Assembly: GCF_003097135.1 (NCBI RefSeq)
Contig: NZ_QEQL01000001.1
Coordinates: 186,001 to 250,000 of the forward strand
Reading direction: 5' to 3'
DNA: 64,000 nt
From: Pseudomonas sp. URIL14HWK12:I12
GTDB lineage: Bacteria; Pseudomonadota; Gammaproteobacteria; Pseudomonadales; Pseudomonadaceae
Positions 46,866 through 54,700 of this stretch are shown here, in pieces. The translations under genes and the position numbers were made by a program. Numbering within the stretch: position 1 is the stretch's first letter; the number at the start of each line of letters is the position of its first letter. The notes below the pieces were generated by a model. The model was not told the origin of the DNA. It saw nothing but the letters and a program-made list of their open reading frames with translations, and searched no databases.

Positions 46866-47378
46866 TCAGCCGTTCGGGTTTGCGAGGCTGAACGGCTCGC
46901 TACTGCATTCATGGGCCAGCAACCAGCGTTTGGCTGCCAGGCCGCCGGCAAAACCTGTGAGGGTGCCGTTGCTACCCACTACGCGATGGCAGGGGGCGAT
47001 GATCGACAGAGGGTTTCGCCCATTGGCAGCGCCCACCGCGCGCACGGCACTGGGCGCGCCGATCTGCTCGGCGATGCGTTGGTAGCTGCGGGTCTGGCCG
47101 AAGGGAATGCTCAGCAACGCCTCCCATACGCGGCGTTGGAACGGCGTACCGCTCAATGCCAGCGGCAAGTCGAAACGCTGGCGCCGGCCATCGAAGTACG
47201 CCTGCAATTGGCGCCGGGCCTCGCACAGCACCGGGTGGTCGCTGGCTGCTTCCAGTGGCCCAAGGCGCACCCGGCCTTTGCGTTCCTGCTCCCAAAGCAC
47301 GGCGCACAGCCCTGTGCCTTGGGCGACCAAGGTCAGCTGGCCGACCGGCGAAGGCATCAGCAGGCAAGGTAGCGGCAT
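46866..47378 (-). CDS. ogt: Methylated-DNA-protein-cysteine methyltransferase
   Basis: 170 residues. The active-site IIAPCHRVVGSNGTLTGFAGGLAAKRWLLAHE motif (PCHRV, catalytic Cys) and the Arg-finger region FQRRVWEALLSIPFGQTRSYQRIAEQIGAPSAVRAVGAANGRNPL are complete. It repairs O6-alkylguanine by suicide transfer. It is convergent with the HisN-type gene, 15 bases apart. Confidence 0.95.
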   Translation of the reverse strand: MPLPCLLMPSPVGQLTLVAQGTGLCAVLWEQERKGRVRLGPLEAASDHPVLCEARRQLQAYFDGRRQRFDLPLALSGTPFQRRVWEALLSIPFGQTRSYQRIAEQIGAPSAVRAVGAANGRNPLSIIAPCHRVVGSNGTLTGFAGGLAAKRWLLAHECSSEPFSLANPNG

Positions 47379-47455
47379 GGCAGGCTCCTTTGAAGGGCAA
47401 ACGGGCCGGGCACGGTAGCAGTTGCTCCTGGGGTTCGGCCAGCCGCCTGCTCAAC

Positions 47456-48307
47456 TCAGGCTTTTCGAGCACCACCGCGGCGGCGGCGCCAGCGGTGGCC
47501 GAGCACTGCACCTGCCAGGGCCAACCCGGCCAGCGTGATCAGCCACCGGTGCGGCGCTGGCACAGGGGCCTCCTGGCGCTGGCGTTTGACCTCGGCAGCG
47601 CTGACTGGCGGTGCCCCGAGCGCTGCGATCAGGCGGCTGATCTGTTCGTCATTGAGCTCATCGGCAAAGCCTGGCATGCGCGGGCCCTCGGGCGAGTCGA
47701 TACCGTCGAGAATCACGTTCACCAGGTTACCTCCAGCCACACGCTGAGCCAGCAGTGGGCCGGCCAGGCCGGGCATTGCGCCGCGCCCGCTGGCTTGAGG
47801 CTGATGGCAACTGGCGCACCAGGCATCGAACAGCTGCGCGCCGCTCCACAAAGCCGTGTCGGCTGGGCGCGCACCGCCGCGGGTCGGCGTCAGGGCTGGG
47901 GTGGCCAGCGTCACCGGTGCCACGGGAGGGCCTGGCACCTGCTTGAGGTACAAAGCGATGGCGGCAAGGTCAGCGTCAGTGAGATGGCTCAGGCTTTGTT
48001 CGATCACCTGGGCCATCGGCCCGGCTGCGGTGGGGTGGCCCTGCACGCGGCCACTGCGCAGGTAGTGCTGCAGATCGTCCAGTTGCCAGTGGGCCAGGGC
48101 CGGGCCGGTAATGGCCGGCGCCTGCCAACCTTCAGCCTGCCCGCCTTGCAGCCACAGGTCGTTGCGCTCGGCCTGCAGCGCATTGCGGGGGGTATGGCAG
48201 GCGCCGCAGTGGCCCAAACCGCGCACCAGGTATTCACCGCGTTGCAGGGATGCCTCGGCCAGCGCATCGCCAGCGAGCAACCCCAAAAGCAACAGCGCAG
48301 CGCGCAT
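47456..48307 (-). CDS. Diheme cytochrome c subunit of membrane dehydrogenase
   Basis: 283 residues: signal peptide (MRAALLLLGLLAGDALA), heme site 1 GHCGACHTPRN, heme site 2 WCASCHQPQ, and a C-terminal membrane helix (WLITLAGLALAGAVLG) followed by a very basic tail (HRWRRRRGGARKA). It should pass electrons from the GMC flavoprotein to the quinone pool or oxidase. The matching subunit of three-subunit alcohol, gluconate and sugar dehydrogenases normally has three CxxCH sites and about 430-450 residues. This one has two, so it is a reduced version. It starts one base after the GMC stop. Confidence 0.87.
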   Translation of the reverse strand: MRAALLLLGLLAGDALAEASLQRGEYLVRGLGHCGACHTPRNALQAERNDLWLQGGQAEGWQAPAITGPALAHWQLDDLQHYLRSGRVQGHPTAAGPMAQVIEQSLSHLTDADLAAIALYLKQVPGPPVAPVTLATPALTPTRGGARPADTALWSGAQLFDAWCASCHQPQASGRGAMPGLAGPLLAQRVAGGNLVNVILDGIDSPEGPRMPGFADELNDEQISRLIAALGAPPVSAAEVKRQRQEAPVPAPHRWLITLAGLALAGAVLGHRWRRRRGGARKA

Positions 48308-48308
48308 G

Positions 48309-49913
48309 TCAGGCCTGCCGCTGCGCGGGCAGCGGGCGAATATGGTTGGCGGTGCGCAAGGCCAGCGCCACGGCTGTTAGCGTCGCGTTCATGGTGCCTG
48401 AGGTCGGCATCACGCCGGTGCCGCAGAAGAACAGATTGGAGTGATCGTGCGCTCGCCCCCAGGCGTCGCACACCGACGTGGCCGGGTCTGCGCCCATGGC
48501 CAGGGTGCCGGTGATGTGATGGTTGGCGGAAAACTTGCCTTCGGCGCTGTACTTGAGCTGGTGGCCACCCAGGCGCGCGGCGATGCGCGCAAAGTCCTCC
48601 CGCGCGGCCAGGGCCCCCAGGCGCACGTAGTCGCTGACCTGGTAATGCACCTGTGGGGTCGGCAGCCCTAGGGCATCGGTGCGGCTGGACAGCACGATAC
48701 GATTGGCCCGATCCGGCAGCACCTCCAGCACATTGCGCATCGACAGTTCATGAGCGGCGCGCAGGCGCAGTTGTTCGTCGAAGCCTGCGCCGAACACGCC
48801 TTTTTGCAGCAGGTCGCTGGTGACGCTTTCAACCCGCGAGATATTGCTGAAGTCCAGCCGGTAGGCCGAACGCTCGCCGCGCCAGGGGCCGTCGCGGAAC
48901 GTGTTGATGGCACTCGGGCTCTGGGGCCCTCGGCCGGGCCAAAGGGCTTCGTCGGCCTGGAACGTAAGCGACGTGCTCAAGTGGTCCATCAGTTGCTGGC
49001 CTACGCGCCCGGAGCGGTTGGCGACGTCCGACATCAACAGCAGCTTGGGGCTTTCCACGCCGTTGGCGGCAAGTATGAAGGTGCTGCCGCGTGCCTGGTG
49101 TGCGCTGCCGTCTGGCGCCAGAAAGTGCGCCACACTCACTTCGCCTGCTGCGTTTGTTTGCAGCTTGTGCACCACCGCATGGGTCTGCAGGCGTACACCG
49201 GCGGCCAGTGCCGCCCGCACGGCGAGGCCGCCGTGGTACTGCGCATCCACCGGGCAGATCGGTTGGCAGCTGTTGTTGCCGCAGCAGGCCGGCCGCCCGT
49301 CGTATGGGCGGCTGTTGCGCGCGGCGGTGTTGGGCATCACGTGGTAGTCGGGGGCCAGGCGCTCGCGGATACGGCGCATGGCCCAGGGTTCTGCCACCGG
49401 CTGCATGGGAAAAGGCTGCTGGCGCGGCGAGCCGGTGCCCTCGCTGCCGGCCACACCCATCAGTGTCTCGGCTTCCTGATACCAAGGGTCGAGGTCTTCG
49501 TAACTCAGCGGCCAGTCCACCGCGATGCCGTAGAGGCTGTTCAGCCGCAGGTCGCTGGGGATCATCCGCCACGCCTGCGCCGCCCAGTGCCAACTGGTGC
49601 CGCCCACACCGCGCAGGTACTGCACCGGCCAAGGGTCTGGGCCGGCTTGCACCAGGTAACCGTTGTCGTTGGGCTGGAAGACGGGGTGCAGCGCCCAGGG
49701 GTGCACAGGGTAGGGCGCAAGCCAGTCGCTCTTGCGCGGTGAGTCGCGAAAGGCTGCCACCACCTTGGCACGCTCGATCGGGCCGCCGGCTTCGAGCATC
49801 AGCACGTCAGCGCCGGCCTGTGCCAACCGTCGCGCAGCCAGCGCCCCGCAGATGCCGGAGCCGATCACCACGATGTCGGCATCAAGCTTCAACCGGCGCA
49901 CTCCAGCTGCCAT
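48309..49913 (-). CDS. GMC-family FAD dehydrogenase subunit (sugar/gluconate dehydrogenase type)
   Basis: 534 residues from the ATG at 49913. FAD-binding VVIGSGICGALAARRLAQAGADVLMLEAG, LRGVGGTSWHWAAQAWRMIP, the cysteine cluster CCGNNSCQPICP (which in FAD glucose dehydrogenases holds a [3Fe-4S] centre), the active-site HHITGTLAMG and the C-terminal GTGVMPTSGTMNATLTAVALALRTANHI. It oxidises a sugar, alcohol or polyol in the periplasm; the exact substrate is not determinable. It overlaps the small-subunit gene by about 32 bases. An ATG at 49922 is an equal alternative; neither has a strong ribosome-binding site, suggesting coupled translation. Confidence 0.9.
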   Translation of the reverse strand: MAAGVRRLKLDADIVVIGSGICGALAARRLAQAGADVLMLEAGGPIERAKVVAAFRDSPRKSDWLAPYPVHPWALHPVFQPNDNGYLVQAGPDPWPVQYLRGVGGTSWHWAAQAWRMIPSDLRLNSLYGIAVDWPLSYEDLDPWYQEAETLMGVAGSEGTGSPRQQPFPMQPVAEPWAMRRIRERLAPDYHVMPNTAARNSRPYDGRPACCGNNSCQPICPVDAQYHGGLAVRAALAAGVRLQTHAVVHKLQTNAAGEVSVAHFLAPDGSAHQARGSTFILAANGVESPKLLLMSDVANRSGRVGQQLMDHLSTSLTFQADEALWPGRGPQSPSAINTFRDGPWRGERSAYRLDFSNISRVESVTSDLLQKGVFGAGFDEQLRLRAAHELSMRNVLEVLPDRANRIVLSSRTDALGLPTPQVHYQVSDYVRLGALAAREDFARIAARLGGHQLKYSAEGKFSANHHITGTLAMGADPATSVCDAWGRAHDHSNLFFCGTGVMPTSGTMNATLTAVALALRTANHIRPLPAQRQA

Positions 49914-50364
49914 GGGCGCCATAGGCGTAGCTCGGCGGCACCAATACATCTGCCACCACCTGAGCGTTGAGGGCTTGCTCGTAGGCCACGCAACGCGCTT
50001 GCGCACCTTGGCCTACCACGCCCTGCCACCAGGCTTTTGCGATCTGCCGGGGCAGGGCGGCCAAGGGCGAGCCCTCGTCACTGAGCTGCCGGTGCACCGT
50101 CGCGGGGTCCAGATGGCGGCCTTGAACGTCGAGCCACAAGGCCTGGCAGCGCGTTGGAAAATCACCAGACTGCGCCGTGAGCGCTTCGAACAAGGGGCGG
50201 CCTTGGGCAGGGTCGAGCCAATCGCGGCCGGTGAGCCAAGCGCTCAGGGTCATGAACGCCGCCAATGCCTGGGGCTCGGCGGGGCCGGCCAGTGCTGCGG
50301 GCAACCGGCCTGCCGCGTAGGCGAGCAGCAAGCCTTGGAGCAGGGTGCGGCGCGGGGTAGGCAT
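49882..50364 (-). CDS. Small subunit of FAD-dependent sugar/sorbitol dehydrogenase
   Basis: 160 residues with a Tat-like signal (PRRTLLQGLLLAYAAGRLPAALA) and helical segments LAAFMTLSAWLTGRDWLDPAQGRPLFEALTAQ and AWWQGVVGQGAQARCVAYEQALNAQVV. These match the small chaperone/Tat-carrier subunits of three-subunit FAD dehydrogenases (FAD-SLDH subunit family). It probably escorts the folded flavoprotein, which has no signal of its own, through the Tat system. It is the first gene of the small-GMC-cytochrome operon. Confidence 0.85.
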   Translation of the reverse strand: MPTPRRTLLQGLLLAYAAGRLPAALAGPAEPQALAAFMTLSAWLTGRDWLDPAQGRPLFEALTAQSGDFPTRCQALWLDVQGRHLDPATVHRQLSDEGSPLAALPRQIAKAWWQGVVGQGAQARCVAYEQALNAQVVADVLVPPSYAYGAHGSWSAPVEA

Positions 50365-50538
50365 AGTCGGCGTCCGAGTGCGTGAAGGTTAACGGGGTAT
50401 GGATTCGGTGGATGAGCAAACGTTCCCGTCGGCGGTGAGGACATTTTGGACATTCAAGCGGTGTTTAATTCTTCAAAACCCGGAAGTTGCAATAACTCGC
50501 ACGAATTAAGATTTCCCCCCATATCACCCTTGCCATTC

Positions 50539-50554
50539 TGGCGCCAAGATTGCG
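50539..50554 (+). promoter_or_regulatory. sigma-54 promoter for the T6SS operon
   Basis: TGGCGCCAAGATTGCG matches the -24/-12 consensus (TGGCACG-N4-TTGCW) with the diagnostic GG-N10-GC spacing. Transcription would begin about 12 bases downstream, giving a leader of about 55 bases before tssB. The bacterial enhancer-binding protein expected to activate it is not in the window. Confidence 0.65.
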
Positions 50555-50619
50555 CCCACTTGAACACGCCGCTCATTCAACTTTCCAGACCAGCCCGACT
50601 ACCGCGGCAGGGAGAAGTC

Positions 50620-51117
50620 ATGTCTTCAAGAAGTTTCCAGCATGAAGTGCCAAAGGCGCGGGTTAATATCAAACTCGATGTGCACACCGGCGGGGCGCAA
50701 CAGAAAGTAGAGTTGCCACTCAAACTGCTGATGCTTGCCGATTACAGCAATGGTCGCGAACACCGCCCCCTGGCCGAGCGGGCAAAGGTATCGGTCAACC
50801 GCAACAACTTCGACAGTGTCCTGGCCGACTACGCACCGCGTGCACGTTTCGACGTGGCCAATGCGCTGGCGGACGGGCACGGCGACTGGGCCCTGAACCT
50901 GGGTTTCAACTGCATGAAGGACTTCGAGCCCGAGCAAGTTGCCCGGCAAGTGCCGCAACTGCGTGCGTTGCTCGCCATGCGCAATCTGCTGCGAGACCTC
51001 AAATCCAACCTGCTCGACAACGCCACGTTCCGCGCAGAGCTCGAACGCATCCTGCTCGACCCGCAGTTGAACCAAGGGCTGCGCAGTGAACTTGCCCGCC
51101 TCGAACAACGCGCGTGA
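50620..51117 (+). CDS. tssB: T6SS sheath small subunit TssB (VipA)
   Basis: 165 residues, normal length. Family features: VNIKLDVHTGGAQQKVELPLKLLMLADYSNG, then the conserved MKDFEPEQVARQVPQLRALLAMRNLLRDLKSNLLDN helix. TssB pairs with TssC to form the contractile sheath. GGAGA lies 5 bases before the ATG at 50620. First gene of the T6SS unit, downstream of the sigma-54 site. Confidence 0.96.
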   Translation: MSSRSFQHEVPKARVNIKLDVHTGGAQQKVELPLKLLMLADYSNGREHRPLAERAKVSVNRNNFDSVLADYAPRARFDVANALADGHGDWALNLGFNCMKDFEPEQVARQVPQLRALLAMRNLLRDLKSNLLDNATFRAELERILLDPQLNQGLRSELARLEQRA

Positions 51118-51140
51118 ACCGCCAACCAGAAGGCCCTGAC

Positions 51141-52667
51141 ATGAGCAACGAGACTCCCGCCGCTGCAGCCCCAGTGAATGTGCAGGACACAGGCGTGTAC
51201 GCCGGCCTGTTCGATAAGATCAGCCTCAGCCCGGTGCTGGGTATCCCTGCGCTGGACACGTTTCAGAGCACCGAAGCACTGGCCGATACCTCCACCGAAG
51301 ATCGCGTTACCGCCGCCATCAGCGTGTTCATCGAGCGTGTGGCCCGCAGCGCCGAGCCGGTGCAACGGCTGGACCGGCAATTGCTGGATGGGCACATCGC
51401 AGCGCTGGACGAGCAGATCAGCCGGCAACTTGACCTGATCATGCACCACCCGGCTTTCCAGCAGGTCGAGGCGACCTGGCGAGGCCTCAAATCACTGGTG
51501 GATCAAATCGATTTTCGCCACAACGTGCGAGTGGAGTTGCTCGACGTCAGTAAGCAGGCTCTGGTCGAAGATTTTGACGAAGCACCGGAAATCGCCCAGA
51601 GCGGGTTGTACCTTCACACCTATGGCCAGGAATACGACACCCCGGGCGGTGAGCCCATCGCCGCTGCGATTTGCGACTACACCTTCGACCGCAGCCCTGG
51701 TGATGTGGCATTGCTGCGCAACCTGTCGCGGGTAGCCGCCGCCGCGCACATGCCGCTGATCGGTGCGGTCGGGCCTGCGTTCTTCGGCAAGAAAAGCATG
51801 GAAGAAGTGGCCGCGATCAAAGACGTCGGCAACTATTTCGACCGTGCTGAATACATCAAATGGAAGGCGTTTCGTGACAGCGAAGATGCTCGCTATATCG
51901 GCCTGACACTGCCGCGGGTGCTGGGCAGGCTGCCGTACGGCCCGGACACGGTGCCGGTGCGCAGTTTCAATTATGTCGAGCAGGTAAAAGGCCCGGACCA
52001 TCAAAAGTACCTGTGGGTCAGTGCCGCCATGGCGTTTGCCGCCAACATGGTCAAAAGCTTTATCAACAATGGCTGGTGCGTACAGATCCGCGGCCCGCAG
52101 GCCGGCGGGGCGGTGACCGACTTGCCCATTCACCTGTATGACCTGGGCACCGGCTATCAGGCGAAGATCCCGTCCGAGGTAATGATTCCCGAAACACGAG
52201 AGTTCGAGTTTGCGCAGTTGGGTTTGATACCGCTGTCTTATTACAAGAATCGAGATTACGCGTGCTTCTTCTCTGCCAACTCTGTGCACAAGCCGGCGCT
52301 TTATGACACTGCCGAGGCCACCGCAAACAGCCGGATCAATGCCCGCTTGCCCTATGTGTTTCTGCTCTCGCGGATTGCCCATTACCTGAAGTTGATCCAG
52401 CGCGAGAACATCGGCACCACCAAAGACCGGCGCGTATTGGAAATGGAACTGAACCGATGGGTGAGCGGGCTCGTGACGGAAATGAACGACCCCAGCGATA
52501 GCCTGCAGGCCACTCACCCGCTACGCCAAGCCAAGGTGACGGTGGAAGACATCGAGGACAACCCGGGGTTCTTTCGCGTGCACCTGTTCGCAGTACCGCA
52601 TTTTCAAGTCGAGGGCATGGATGTGAACCTGTCGCTGGTCTCGCAAATGCCACGTGCCAAAGCCTGA
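51141..52667 (+). CDS. tssC: T6SS sheath large subunit TssC (VipB)
   Basis: 508 residues. Conserved segments QVEATWRGLKSLVDQIDFRHNVRVELLDVSKQAL, YGQEYDTPGGEPIAAAICDYTFDRSPGDVALLRNLSRVAAAAHMPLIGAVGPAFFG and the C-terminal DNPGFFRVHLFAVPHFQVEGMDVNLSLVSQMP. It forms the outer sheath with TssB and is 23 bases downstream of it. The ATG at 51141 gives the usual TssC N terminus. Confidence 0.97.
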   Translation: MSNETPAAAAPVNVQDTGVYAGLFDKISLSPVLGIPALDTFQSTEALADTSTEDRVTAAISVFIERVARSAEPVQRLDRQLLDGHIAALDEQISRQLDLIMHHPAFQQVEATWRGLKSLVDQIDFRHNVRVELLDVSKQALVEDFDEAPEIAQSGLYLHTYGQEYDTPGGEPIAAAICDYTFDRSPGDVALLRNLSRVAAAAHMPLIGAVGPAFFGKKSMEEVAAIKDVGNYFDRAEYIKWKAFRDSEDARYIGLTLPRVLGRLPYGPDTVPVRSFNYVEQVKGPDHQKYLWVSAAMAFAANMVKSFINNGWCVQIRGPQAGGAVTDLPIHLYDLGTGYQAKIPSEVMIPETREFEFAQLGLIPLSYYKNRDYACFFSANSVHKPALYDTAEATANSRINARLPYVFLLSRIAHYLKLIQRENIGTTKDRRVLEMELNRWVSGLVTEMNDPSDSLQATHPLRQAKVTVEDIEDNPGFFRVHLFAVPHFQVEGMDVNLSLVSQMPRAKA

Positions 52668-52682
52668 CCCGGAGCCTTGAGG

Positions 52683-54029
52683 ATGAGAATCGACCGCCCG
52701 CTCTGGGCTGCCGGGGTGTTGCTGGCCCCGCAGCAGTTCCAGCAACAGGCTCGGCTGCATCATTGGGCGCTGGAGCAGGTGGCGCAGGTGGGCTGCGCCT
52801 ATCCCTGGGGCGTGCAGGCAGTGCGCTTTGACCGCCAGAGCCTGGCCGGCGGCGTGCTGAAGGCGCAGCGGTTGAGCCTGCGGCTACCTGATGGCACGGC
52901 GATCGATACCGAGCTTGCAGATCAGTTGCCACCGGCAATGGACCTGAGCACCGTCACCGAAAAAGATGCCGTAGCGGTGTTGGCCCTGCCGCGAGAGCAC
53001 GCCAACGGTTTCAACTGCCTGCTCGATGGCCAGCACAATGACCGACCCACGCGCTACCGCCAGGTCTGGAAGGACGTGGCGGACCTGTACGGCGACCACA
53101 ACCAGCCGATCGCGGTGGCCGAGCCGCAACTGAGCTTACGGTTGGCAAGCGATTACAACGCCGATTACATCACCTGCGAGGTGGCGCGAGTGGTGCGCGA
53201 CGACCTTGGCCATTGGGCGTTGGATGAACACTGGATACCGCCTTTGCTGCACATCGGCGGCGCTCCCCCTGTGATCGGGCGGTTAGGCTTGTTGCTGGAC
53301 CAGCTAGACGCCAAACGCTGCCGGCTCATGGCCCTGCGCAATGAAAGCAATGCACGCATGGCCGACTTCGCCGTGGCCGATGTGTCGCTCTTCTGGCTGC
53401 TCAACGCCCTCAATAGCCATCGGCCGCTCCTGCGGCATTTTCTCAAACATCCCGCTCAGCACCCTGAGCGGCTCTGGCAGGTGCTGGCGAGCCTGGCCGC
53501 GAGCCTGATGACCTTTTCACTGGACCACGACCTGGACCAGATCCCCGATTACCAGCACCGGCAACTGGGGCAGGTGCTGCTGCCGCTGATGAACATGCTG
53601 GGCGAGTTGCTCGATGCCCGCTTGCCGTCCCGCGTACTGGCACTGCCGTTGGAGCAGCTCAAGCCGCAACATTGGCAGGCACGGCTGCATGACACCCGGT
53701 TGTGCGAGCCGGGCGCTGCCGACTTCTACCTGTCGGTGCGTGGTGGGTTACCGGCTGCGCAGATGCAACAGCAGTTTCCACTGCTGTGCAAAGCCTGCGC
53801 GCCAGCCGAGCTTGATCGCCTGCTCAATGCCGCACTGGAAGGGGTGCCTGTGCGGGCACTGCAACACGCTCCTGCCGCCGTGCCGCTGCGCCTGGAGAAT
53901 CTCTATTTCACGCTCGACCTGGCCCATGAAAAAGGGCTGGCCATGCTCGCCAGCGCAAGCTGTGCCTTCTACGTTCCGACCACGCTGGGGCCGGTGCAAC
54001 TTGAGCTCTACGCGGTGCTGCGGACATGA
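52683..54029 (+). CDS. tssK: T6SS baseplate protein TssK
   Basis: 448 residues. The start WAAGVLLAPQQFQQQARLHHWALEQ is the TssK signature (P-Q-x-F/L-Q-x-Q-x), and a helical mid-region with LLNALNSHRPLLRHFLKHPAQHPERLWQVLASLAASLMTFS is typical. TssK links baseplate to the TssL/TssM membrane complex. GGAG lies 8 bases before the ATG at 52683; the TTG at 52677 is less likely. It overlaps tssL by four bases (ATGA). Confidence 0.94.
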   Translation: MRIDRPLWAAGVLLAPQQFQQQARLHHWALEQVAQVGCAYPWGVQAVRFDRQSLAGGVLKAQRLSLRLPDGTAIDTELADQLPPAMDLSTVTEKDAVAVLALPREHANGFNCLLDGQHNDRPTRYRQVWKDVADLYGDHNQPIAVAEPQLSLRLASDYNADYITCEVARVVRDDLGHWALDEHWIPPLLHIGGAPPVIGRLGLLLDQLDAKRCRLMALRNESNARMADFAVADVSLFWLLNALNSHRPLLRHFLKHPAQHPERLWQVLASLAASLMTFSLDHDLDQIPDYQHRQLGQVLLPLMNMLGELLDARLPSRVLALPLEQLKPQHWQARLHDTRLCEPGAADFYLSVRGGLPAAQMQQQFPLLCKACAPAELDRLLNAALEGVPVRALQHAPAAVPLRLENLYFTLDLAHEKGLAMLASASCAFYVPTTLGPVQLELYAVLRT

Positions 54030-54700
54030 CTGCAGGCAACCGTCAAACGCCCTGCATGGGGGATGTCGACCTGCTGCTGCACAGCACCTGGCTGCTGGCT
54101 TGCGAACTGCGCCATGGCGCGGTGCCTGTCGACGGCGAACAGCTGCATCGCCACTGTCAGGAGCAGATCGAAACCGTGCGCGCGGCGCTGTTGCGTGACG
54201 GCGCCGCTCAGGGCTGGGCCGACCAGGTGTGCCTGGTTCAGTGCGCGGTGCTCGATGAAGCGGTCATGGCCTGCACCGGTGATGCGATTCGCGATCGCTG
54301 GCAGGCCAAGCCGCTGCAGGCGCAGTACCTTGGCCACCATCGAGCAGGGGAACTGCTGTATGAGCGCATGGACCAGGCGCTGCGTGACCCTGCCACCGAC
54401 CGGGCCTTGATCACCTTGTTTCACCGCGCGCTTCTACTGGGGTTCGAAGGCAGGTACCGGCAGGGCAGCCTGCCACGGGAGCAGCGCTTACAGGCGTTGC
54501 ACGAGCGCGCTTTCGCGCTTGAGCCGGCGTTCGATCTCGGCCCCGAGCCTCCCCGAAACGGTTGGGCGAGGCGGGGCTTGCTGCGCCACCCGCTGTTGCA
54601 TCTGGCTTGCGCCGCGTTGTTGGTCGCGGGGGTCTGGTGGCTGGCCGATGCCAGCCTGGAGGCCCGCCTGCAGGCGCTGTTCCCAGGCGTTGCTTCATGA
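54026..54700 (+). CDS. tssL: T6SS membrane complex protein TssL (DotU/IcmH type)
   Basis: 224 residues. The cytoplasmic helical domain (LLHSTWLLACELRHGAVPVDGEQLHRHCQEQIETVRAALL ... CAVLDEAVMACTGD ... LYERMDQALRDPATDRALITLFHRALLLGFEGRYR) is the DotU fold. One C-terminal membrane helix follows (LLHLACAALLVAGVWWLA). There is no OmpA domain here; that domain is on the next protein. ATG overlaps the tssK stop (ATGA). Confidence 0.93.
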   Translation: MTAGNRQTPCMGDVDLLLHSTWLLACELRHGAVPVDGEQLHRHCQEQIETVRAALLRDGAAQGWADQVCLVQCAVLDEAVMACTGDAIRDRWQAKPLQAQYLGHHRAGELLYERMDQALRDPATDRALITLFHRALLLGFEGRYRQGSLPREQRLQALHERAFALEPAFDLGPEPPRNGWARRGLLRHPLLHLACAALLVAGVWWLADASLEARLQALFPGVAS

